From contig NZ_LT629692.1 in assembly GCF_900100885.1 (NCBI RefSeq), forward strand, positions 1,054,001-1,118,000: 64,000 bases of DNA, given 5' to 3'. The position numbers and the translations under genes were made by a program. Of the stretch, positions 25,497 to 30,943 are shown piece by piece; within the stretch, counting starts at the first letter, position 1, and the number at the start of each line of letters is the position of its first letter. The notes under the pieces were generated by a model, which was not told the DNA's origin, did not search any database, and saw only the letters and a program-made list of their open reading frames with translations. Source of the stretch: Microbacterium pygmaeum (GTDB lineage: Bacteria; Actinomycetota; Actinomycetes; Actinomycetales; Microbacteriaceae).

Positions 25497-26293
25497 TGGC
25501 GTCGGGCAAGACCACGGACGCGGTCAAGCAGATCACGTATCTCGCCGGCGCGCTGAAAGCACCTCGGATCACTGAAGCCGCCGGCCGGATGGCCGACCAG
25601 GCCCGGGATGCCGGCTGGTCGTTCGAGGACTATCTCGCCGCGGTCCTGGAGCGTGAGGTTTCAGCACGGAACGCGTCCGGCGCGGAGCTGCGGATCAAAG
25701 CAGGAGGGTTCCCCGCGAGGAAGACCCTCGACGACTTCGATTGGGATGCCCAGCCGACCGCACGGCAGCAGATCGCCGCCCTGGCATCCGGAGGGTTCCT
25801 GCTCGAAGCGCAGAACGTCGTGCTGCTCGGACCGCCCGGAACCGGGAAGACCCACCTCGCCACCGCGCTGGGGATTGTCGCCGCCAAGCACGGGCACCGG
25901 GTGTTGTTCGCGACCGCGACGGACTGGGTCACCCGCCTCACCGACGCCCACCGGCAAGGCCGGCTCCCGCAAGAGCTCGCCCGGCTCCGACGTTACGGGC
26001 TGATCATCGTCGATGAAGTCGGTTACCTGCCGTTCGAGCAAGACGCCGCGAACCTGTTCTTCCAACTCGTCTCGTCCCGCTACGAACACGCCTCGCTGAT
26101 CCTCACCAGCAACCTGCCGTTCTCCGGCTGGGGCGGCGTGTTCGGGGACCAAGCCGTCGCCGCCGCGATGATCGACCGCATCGTCCACCACGCAGACGTC
26201 CTCACCCTGAAGGGCGCCAGCTACCGACTCCGCGGACGAGGCATCGACAGCCTCCCAAGCATCCGCACCACCACCGACGAAACCCCTGGCTAG
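25496..26293 (+). CDS. istB: IS21-family ATPase IstB
   Basis: 265 residues of the DnaC/IstB AAA+ family. Walker A is LGPPGTGKTHLATALG (about residues 111-126), Walker B LIIVDEVGYLPFEQDAANLFFQLVS, and sensor 1 LILTSNLPFSGWGG. It assists IstA in target selection and transposition. The length is normal and the frame intact, so this is the only element in the island likely to be active now. A second, 3' fragment of a related istB lies at 23916-24148. Confidence 0.93.
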   Translation: MASGKTTDAVKQITYLAGALKAPRITEAAGRMADQARDAGWSFEDYLAAVLEREVSARNASGAELRIKAGGFPARKTLDDFDWDAQPTARQQIAALASGGFLLEAQNVVLLGPPGTGKTHLATALGIVAAKHGHRVLFATATDWVTRLTDAHRQGRLPQELARLRRYGLIIVDEVGYLPFEQDAANLFFQLVSSRYEHASLILTSNLPFSGWGGVFGDQAVAAAMIDRIVHHADVLTLKGASYRLRGRGIDSLPSIRTTTDETPG

Positions 26294-26355
26294 ACTGCCC
26301 GCAACTGTTCACTTTTCAAACGTCGAAACTGACCAGTTCTCCAGCGCCGCCGACA

Positions 26356-26818
26356 GCCGTCTCCCCGCAGGCAGACTCAACAACTGACAGCTTCGTGAAG
26401 CAAAGTCGCCTCCGCCCGCCCTCGCTGTCCTCACCGACACTGGCAACGACGCGTGAATGCTGCTCGTACGGGCTCGCCGTGCGATCTGCCAACGCGCGTG
26501 TCTCGTTCGCGTCTGAGAAGCCGCATCGTCTACGTCATGCTCAAGTTGAGGTCGTCGTCGCCTATGCACACGAGTGACGTCGGCCAGGGTACTGGTCGCA
26601 GAGACTGGCGGGCTGAACGGCTCGTGGCGCTGATTGGGCCGGGGGTCCCCCAAGGGTCCCCGAGTATCGTGAGGGCCTCGATTCTGGGCGATGGTGGGGT
26701 GCAGGGAGTGTGTCGAGTGCGAGCCAACGGGGTGCGGAATCACCTGGTGATGCCCGAAATCCGCATGATTCTGCGGCACAACGGCCTCCTCCCCGCTCGC
26801 GCTGCGGGTCGTCGATTT
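26356..26818. other. Right island arm, no gene seen
   Basis: No supported gene in 463 bp. It contains the 15-mer CAAAGTCGCCTCCGC (26401-26415), inverse of 654-668, a GGGGGTCCCCC stretch (26641), and ccgcatgattctgcggc (about 26762-26778), which is nearly repeated as ccgcatgattccgcggc in the left arm (about 768-784). A long minus-strand frame (26309-27352) crosses the att repeat and is spurious. Confidence 0.5.
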
Positions 26819-26878
26819 CACCCTGCTAAGGTGGAGACCCCCTAAGGGGTCCGTGGGTTCAAATCCCACCGTCTCCGC
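26819..26878 (+). repeat. Right attachment-site repeat (tRNA-Ser 3' fragment)
   Basis: A perfect 60-bp copy of tRNA-Ser positions 532-591. The 5' half of a tRNA is absent, so it is an att remnant and not a functional gene. It marks the distal boundary of the island. Confidence 0.9.
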
Positions 26879-27117
26879 AAGAAAATCCCTGGTCGGAGGC
26901 TCAATCTCGTGCTGTGCAACCGGCGCGAAGAGGGGCTCGGCATCGCCGATTTCGATCCAGATGTCCCCCGCATCTGCCACTCCGCCATCGCCGATCATTC
27001 GGCGTGCGCGCACCGGCCCAGGTGCGTCAGCCACGGCGTGGGCGGGCGCATCACTGGGACCACCAGAAGCTGTGGTCCACGACCCTCGTCTCGTCGCGTT
27101 CTGAGGGCCGTTCGGCC

Positions 27118-27178
27118 GTTGCATCCGGATTGCACGTGCTGCAGTCGACGCGGAGCACCCCCGCCGGTTTCTTAGCGT
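27118..27178 (+). promoter_or_regulatory. Activator-type promoter: two 11-bp repeats, 33 bp, TAGCGT
   Basis: Repeats gTTGCATccgg (27118) and ATTGCACGtgc (27129) are followed after exactly 33 bp by TAGCGT (27173-27178). There is no recognisable -35 box. The same layout occurs at 28713, 30842 and 36506. It would drive the hemerythrin gene at 27210. Confidence 0.6.
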
Positions 27179-27192
27179 GGGGTGATCACCCC
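27179..27192. promoter_or_regulatory. 14-bp palindrome GGGGTGATCACCCC at the hemerythrin promoter
   Basis: A perfect palindrome immediately after the -10-like TAGCGT, covering the expected transcription start and ending 17 bp before the ATG. Its position suits a repressor operator; the protein is unknown. Confidence 0.45.
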
Positions 27193-27209
27193 GACCAAAG
27201 GAGCACCGA

Positions 27210-27902
27210 ATGGCTGTCGCCCTGCCCTCATCCGGAACGACCTCGTCAGCGCAGCAGGCGCGCTGCGACACCGACGACATGAAGCTCGTCCATGGTCTGT
27301 TGCGCCTGCTCTTTCGTGAGGCCCCCGATCTCGTGCGCTCCGTCGGTCGCACGCACCCTCTCCGCCGAGACGCGGTGTCGGCGCACGTGTCGATGATCTC
27401 CGGGATGCTCCACGGCCATCACCGCACAGAGGACTCGATGCTGTGGGACGCACTCGAGCAGCGCGCGCCCTCCTGCGCCGTCCACGTCAGCGCGATGCGT
27501 CGGCAACACGACGACATGGCGGCACTGCTCGCGGCGCTCGATGAAGAAGTCGCCGCGTGGAACACTCGCCGCGGACCGGACGACGGGTCCGTGGTCGCGA
27601 CGCTCGAGCGCATCCGGACGGTGTTGGAGACTCACCTGGGAGCGGAGGAGGTACTCATCCTGCCAGTCGCGCAGCTGGCTCTGTCGCAGAAGGAGTGGGA
27701 TCTACTCGGCAAAACGAGCCAGAAGCACACGCCGAAGGACGTCATGTTCGTCCAGCTCGGCTACCTCATCCAGTCGTTACCGGAGCGCACCCGGCGCGAC
27801 TGGGTCCGTGCCAACCTGCCGTTCCTGGTCCGGGCGCTGTGGGCGACCATCGGACGACGTCGGTATTCGCGCTATCGTGCCGCCATGGCGGTGGAAGCGT
27901 GA
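27210..27902 (+). CDS. Hemerythrin-domain (HHE) protein
   Basis: A 230-residue cytoplasmic protein with a four-helix HHE cation-binding domain: LVHGLLRLLF, VSAHVSMISGMLHGHHRTEDSMLWD, VHVSAMRRQHDDMAALL and LETHLGAEEVLILPV supply the spaced His and Glu/Asp ligands of a di-iron site. Such proteins bind oxygen or NO or act in iron and oxidative-stress responses. The C-terminal ~70 residues (after KTSQKHTPKDVMFVQLGYL) are an added helical part common in actinobacterial forms. AAAGGAG precedes the ATG. It overlaps the next gene by GTGA. It is the first gene outside the island. Confidence 0.87.
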   Translation: MAVALPSSGTTSSAQQARCDTDDMKLVHGLLRLLFREAPDLVRSVGRTHPLRRDAVSAHVSMISGMLHGHHRTEDSMLWDALEQRAPSCAVHVSAMRRQHDDMAALLAALDEEVAAWNTRRGPDDGSVVATLERIRTVLETHLGAEEVLILPVAQLALSQKEWDLLGKTSQKHTPKDVMFVQLGYLIQSLPERTRRDWVRANLPFLVRALWATIGRRRYSRYRAAMAVEA

Positions 27903-28603
27903 CGGTGCACTTGGTCGGAGGCGGACGTGATGCAGTGCGGGGTGCGGCGCTGTTCCGACCGTTCGTCGACGAGACGCTCGCCCGTGTCGGCGACCGACGC
28001 CCGACGATCGTCCTGCTCCTCGTGCTGGAGGCGGACGACGACTCCAGCGTGGAGCGCTTCCGGGGGCTGTTGACGGATGCCGGTGCCCCGCCGCAGGGCA
28101 TCTGCGTGCGCGCGATCCTCGAAGGCGAGACGTTCGGAGCCGATGCGATCGACGCGGTGGATGCGATCGTCGTGGGCGGAGGTTTGACACCCGCATACCT
28201 CGACGCCGTCGAGCCGATCGCCGTCGAAATCCGGGAGCGCGTGGCCTCCGGCATCCCGTATCTCGGCTTCTCTGCAGGGGCCGCGATCGCGCCCGAACGG
28301 GCGCTTGTCGGTGGTTACCTGCGCGACGGCGTGATGGTGTCGCCGGAGGATGCCGCAGAAGAACTCGGCGAGCTCGCCGTGCGTCCCGGGCTCGGCATCG
28401 TAGGCGTCACCGTCGACGTTCATGCAGCGCAATGGGGAACGCTCTCGCGGCTCGTCGCAGCGGTCGACGCCGGACTCATCGACGCGGGCGCGGCGATCGA
28501 CGAGCACACCGCGCTCACGGGCGACGATGTGCGCGGCGCAGGCCACGTCTGGGACGTCGCCCGATCGGCGGGCTCGATCCAGGTCTCGCTTCGGAAGGGC
28601 TGA
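27899..28603 (+). CDS. Peptidase S51 / type 1 glutamine amidotransferase-like protein
   Basis: A 234-residue protein of the class I glutamine amidotransferase-like fold near peptidase family S51 (dipeptidase E, cyanophycinase). Diagnostic parts are HLVGGGRD at the start, AIVVGGGLTPAYLDAVEPI, and GIPYLGFSAGAAIAPERAL with Ser as nucleophile in GFSAGA. It is thus more likely a serine hydrolase acting on small or isoaspartyl peptides than an amidotransferase. It starts at GTG 27899 overlapping the hemerythrin stop, so the two are co-translated. Substrate unknown. Confidence 0.78.
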   Translation: MTVHLVGGGRDAVRGAALFRPFVDETLARVGDRRPTIVLLLVLEADDDSSVERFRGLLTDAGAPPQGICVRAILEGETFGADAIDAVDAIVVGGGLTPAYLDAVEPIAVEIRERVASGIPYLGFSAGAAIAPERALVGGYLRDGVMVSPEDAAEELGELAVRPGLGIVGVTVDVHAAQWGTLSRLVAAVDAGLIDAGAAIDEHTALTGDDVRGAGHVWDVARSAGSIQVSLRKG

Positions 28604-28624
28604 CTACCGCTCATTCCCGCACGC

Positions 28625-28662
28625 CCGCACGCCCGATCGCCTCCGAGTGGTCGGGCGTGCGG
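28625..28662. terminator. Strong hairpin after the S51-like gene
   Basis: A perfect 12-bp stem (CCGCACGCCCGA / TCGGGCGTGCGG, 14-nt loop) 22 bp after the stop. There is no T-run, as is common for actinobacterial terminators. Confidence 0.55.
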
Positions 28663-28690
28663 CCGTTCCGCGCCCGAGCGCGTGATGCGC

Positions 28691-28773
28691 ATTGCACGCC
28701 GCTCGCACGTGCATTGCACGGCGATTGCGAAGGCCATCGGTGCCCCGCGGACAGAGAGGACAGTCCCTAGCTT
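28691..28773 (+). promoter_or_regulatory. Four 11-bp direct repeats, 33 bp, TAGCTT
   Basis: Units begin at 28691 (ATTGCACGccg), 28702 (ctcGCACGtgc), 28713 (ATTGCACGgcg) and 28724 (ATTGCgaaggc), exactly 11 bp apart. After the last unit 33 bp lead to TAGCTT (28768-28773). Transcription would begin at about 28780, at the ATG, giving a nearly leaderless mRNA. Confidence 0.65.
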
Positions 28774-28780
28774 CGGTGAC

Positions 28781-30367
28781 ATGAACGCACATCAGACCTC
28801 GCGCCGAGCCTTCACGGGCAGCGCCGCAATTCTCGTCCTCACGACCGCTGCCCTCACCGGATGCACCACTCTCGGCTTCGGCGCGAACCCCGGATCCGGA
28901 CCGGCCGCCGATGGAGGCGGCGTCGCCTTCGACGCCGTCCAGTCCGCGACGATCCAGATCGAGGCGGTCGGCACCTTCGTCTCGCCCGAGGAGGGCGGCT
29001 ACGAGGCCGCCGGCCGCGGCTCCGGCTTCATCATCTCGGAGGACGGGCTGGCCGTCACCAACAACCACGTCGTCGTCGGTGCGGGCACCCTCGACGTGTG
29101 GCGCGGCGGCGACACGAGTGACACGGTCAACGCCAAGGTGCTCGGATCGTCCGAGTGCCTCGATCTCGCCGTGATCCAGCTCCAGAAGGACGACTATCCG
29201 TACTTCGACTGGCACGAAGGGGACATCGCCACCGCGACCGACGTGTACGCCGCGGGCTTCCCGCTCGGCGATCCCGAATTCACGATGACCCGCGGGATCG
29301 TCTCCAAGGCCGACACCGCGATGGACACCCCGTGGGCATCGCTGGACCACGTGATCGAGCACGATGCGCGCATCCGTCCGGGCAACTCGGGCGGTCCGCT
29401 CATCGACACCGAGGGCGCGCTCATCGGAGTGAACTACGCCGGCAACGATCAGTACGACCAGAACCTCGCGATCCACCGCGATGAGGTGCAGGACGTCATC
29501 GAGACGCTGGCCTCCGGCGAGAGCGTTCTCAGTCTCGGAGTGAACGGCACCGCGCTCGTCTCGGAGGGTCAGGGCCTGGGGATCTGGGTGAACTCCGTCG
29601 CCTCGGGATCGGCCGCGGACGAGGCGGGTGTCGCGCCCGGCGACCTCATCACGAAGATGGAGGGCGTCAGCGTCGGCACCGACGGCACGATGGCGGACTA
29701 CTGCGACGTGCTGCGCACGCACGGTCAGGATGCCACCCTGTCGGTCGAGGTGTACCGCCCGGCGGACGGCCGGTACTACACCGGGCAGTTCAACGGGAAG
29801 GCGGTCACCGCGGTGTCGGTCGTCGACGATGCCACCGGCAGCACCGGAGGTTCGGCCGGCGGAGCGTCCGGATCCGGCGGGGCGAGCAGCCCCGCCGACT
29901 TCACCACGGTCACCGACGACACCGAGAGCCTGGCGGTCGACGTGCCGGCTGCCTGGAACGTGGACGGCAGCGTGTTCATCGACCCGCAGGGCGGCGAATG
30001 GGCACGGATCGAGGCGAGCCCCGATCTGAGCGCCTACGCATCCTCGTGGTCGGTCCCCGGGCTTTCGGTGCTGGCGGCGCCGGCAGCCACGGCAACGCTG
30101 AGCCCGGATGAGTGGCTCCAGCTGGTGACCCCGACGATGCAGGCGGCCGGCTGCCAGCTCTCCACCCACGACACCTACTCCGACGGCTACTACGACGGGG
30201 TGTTCGACTACTGGATCGGATGCGGCGACACCGGTGCCGACTACCTCATGCTGAGCGCTCTGTCCTCGGACGGGTCCCACGTGGTGGCGCTGTCCGTCCA
30301 GGCCCTCACGGAAGACGACCTCGCCGTGATCGACCATGCGCTGGGCAGCTTCATCGCCCAGTTCTGA
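28781..30367 (+). CDS. Secreted trypsin-like serine protease lipoprotein with PDZ domain
   Basis: A 528-residue lipoprotein: lipobox LTGC with Cys28, then an S1C (DegP-like) protease domain with His96 (VTNNHVVVG), Asp128 (ECLDLAVIQL) and Ser203 (RPGNSGGPLID). A PDZ domain follows (about 245-340, VASGSAADEAGVAPGDLI). A Gly/Ser-rich linker (about 350-375) leads to a unique C-terminal domain with two Cys pairs (QAAGCQLST, YWIGCGDT) that may bind a ligand or substrate. It acts outside the membrane, probably in envelope protein quality control or as a sensor. Its promoter carries the repeat array shared with the SARP gene, and an intrinsic terminator follows. Confidence 0.88.
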   Translation: MNAHQTSRRAFTGSAAILVLTTAALTGCTTLGFGANPGSGPAADGGGVAFDAVQSATIQIEAVGTFVSPEEGGYEAAGRGSGFIISEDGLAVTNNHVVVGAGTLDVWRGGDTSDTVNAKVLGSSECLDLAVIQLQKDDYPYFDWHEGDIATATDVYAAGFPLGDPEFTMTRGIVSKADTAMDTPWASLDHVIEHDARIRPGNSGGPLIDTEGALIGVNYAGNDQYDQNLAIHRDEVQDVIETLASGESVLSLGVNGTALVSEGQGLGIWVNSVASGSAADEAGVAPGDLITKMEGVSVGTDGTMADYCDVLRTHGQDATLSVEVYRPADGRYYTGQFNGKAVTAVSVVDDATGSTGGSAGGASGSGGASSPADFTTVTDDTESLAVDVPAAWNVDGSVFIDPQGGEWARIEASPDLSAYASSWSVPGLSVLAAPAATATLSPDEWLQLVTPTMQAAGCQLSTHDTYSDGYYDGVFDYWIGCGDTGADYLMLSALSSDGSHVVALSVQALTEDDLAVIDHALGSFIAQF

Positions 30368-30383
30368 CACCCCCACTTCCCCC

Positions 30384-30419
30384 GGCCCGGGGTCGTCCGC
30401 CCGACGACCCCGGGCCTTT
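30384..30419 (+). terminator. Intrinsic terminator after the protease gene
   Basis: A perfect 14-bp GC-rich stem (GGCCCGGGGTCGTC type, 5-nt loop CGCCC) followed by TTT, 16 bp after the stop. Confidence 0.8.
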
Positions 30420-30437
30420 CCCTGTGCAGACGACCGC

Positions 30438-30459
30438 ATTGCGCGCAGCTTGTGCAGCG
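30438..30459 (+). promoter_or_regulatory. Possible weak repeat pair before the small unknown gene
   Basis: ATTGCgcgcag and cTTGtgCAgcg are 11 bp apart, resembling the array sites. No TAnnnT box lies 33 bp downstream, so this is either a weak site or chance. Confidence 0.25.
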
Positions 30460-30503
30460 TCCCCTCGCCTGCGAGCGGCGTCCACCGTCCGGAGGATGGA
30501 ACC

Positions 30504-30842
30504 ATGATCATCCCCACCGATTCGATCGTCACCGAGCGCCAGAGCGTCCTGGACGATCTGAACCTCTCGATGCTGTTCCTGGGCACCGCGCACGTCGAGG
30601 CGATACCCGCCGATGAGCTCGACGACGCGGATGACGGCGCGTTGCGCCGGCTGGGGCTGAGGGTGCTCGCCCGATCGCCGCTGAGTCCTGCCATGACCGC
30701 CGCCCTGCTCTGCCGAGTGCTCCACAACCGCCGCATACCCGGCGTCGAGATCGACCGCATCGCCGACGGCGTGCGCCTCCGCTGCGCCTACCTTCTGCCG
30801 ACCGGACGCTGGCGACTGGACATCGTCGCCCCCATCGTCTGA
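30504..30842 (+). CDS. Small protein of unknown function
   Basis: 112 residues beginning MIIPTDSIVTERQSVLDDLN, with GGAGGATGGAACC before the ATG. No signal peptide or membrane segment is evident. The middle is acidic (ADELDDADDGALRRLG) and the C-terminal half has hydrophobic/basic beta-like stretches (GVRLRCAYLLPTGRWRLDIVAPIV). I do not recognise a family. It lies between the protease terminator and the SARP promoter; the repeats at 30842 overlap its stop codon. It may be a product of the local regulon, but its own promoter is uncertain. Confidence 0.6.
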   Translation: MIIPTDSIVTERQSVLDDLNLSMLFLGTAHVEAIPADELDDADDGALRRLGLRVLARSPLSPAMTAALLCRVLHNRRIPGVEIDRIADGVRLRCAYLLPTGRWRLDIVAPIV

Positions 30843-30902
30843 TTGCACGAACATTGCACGGCCGACACATGCCGGTGGAACTGGTGCCGCCGTTCCTACG
30901 AT
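30842..30902 (+). promoter_or_regulatory. Two 11-bp repeats, 33 bp, TACGAT: promoter of the SARP pair
   Basis: ATTGCACGaac (30842) and ATTGCACGgcc (30853) are followed after 33 bp by TACGAT (30897-30902). No -35 consensus is present. The site sits directly upstream of the regulator gene, suggesting autoregulation. Confidence 0.65.
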
Positions 30903-30943
30903 CGACACGTGCGGGAACGTCGGGCAGGAGCAGGGGAGTGGCG

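Larger units (their letters stand above)
24218..26355 (+). mobile_element. IS21-family element, apparently complete
   Basis: A 2138-bp element with related ends: TGTCGACGACGTTTGAAAAC from 24218, and the inverse of TGTCGGCGGCGCTGGAGAAC ending at 26355, both followed inward by TGGTCAGTTTCG and a TGAAAAGTGAACA repeat. Both istA and istB are open. No flanking target duplication was seen, which suggests rearrangement after insertion. Confidence 0.85.
592..26878. mobile_element. tRNA-Ser-integrated genomic island with a catabolic module
   Basis: The 60-bp direct repeat of the tRNA-Ser 3' end delimits about 26.3 kb. Inside are IS fragments at both ends, one apparently intact IS21-family element, and a 16.6-kb catabolic gene set. 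Core-type genes resume right after the distal repeat with a hemerythrin-domain gene. I found no tyrosine or serine integrase or excisionase on either strand, so the island may be immobile or may depend on an integrase elsewhere. The left arm (594-1017) also holds a degenerate tRNA-Ser-like stretch at 802-836. That this is an integrated island is inferred from the repeat; the mechanism of entry is not shown. Confidence 0.82.

Noticed and set aside
592..26878. The island as a prophage or conjugative element
   Set aside because: No capsid, portal, terminase, relaxase, type IV secretion or replication gene is present; only transposases and metabolic genes.
26309..27352. A 347-codon minus-strand ORF containing TVGFEPTDPLGG
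   Set aside because: The recognisable string is the antisense translation of the tRNA-Ser fragment; the rest is low-complexity and crosses the island boundary and the hemerythrin promoter.
30438..30498. A fifth promoter of the 33-bp type before the small gene at 30504
   Set aside because: The repeats are weak and the hexamer at the expected position (aggatg) is not a -10 box; kept only as a low-confidence site.
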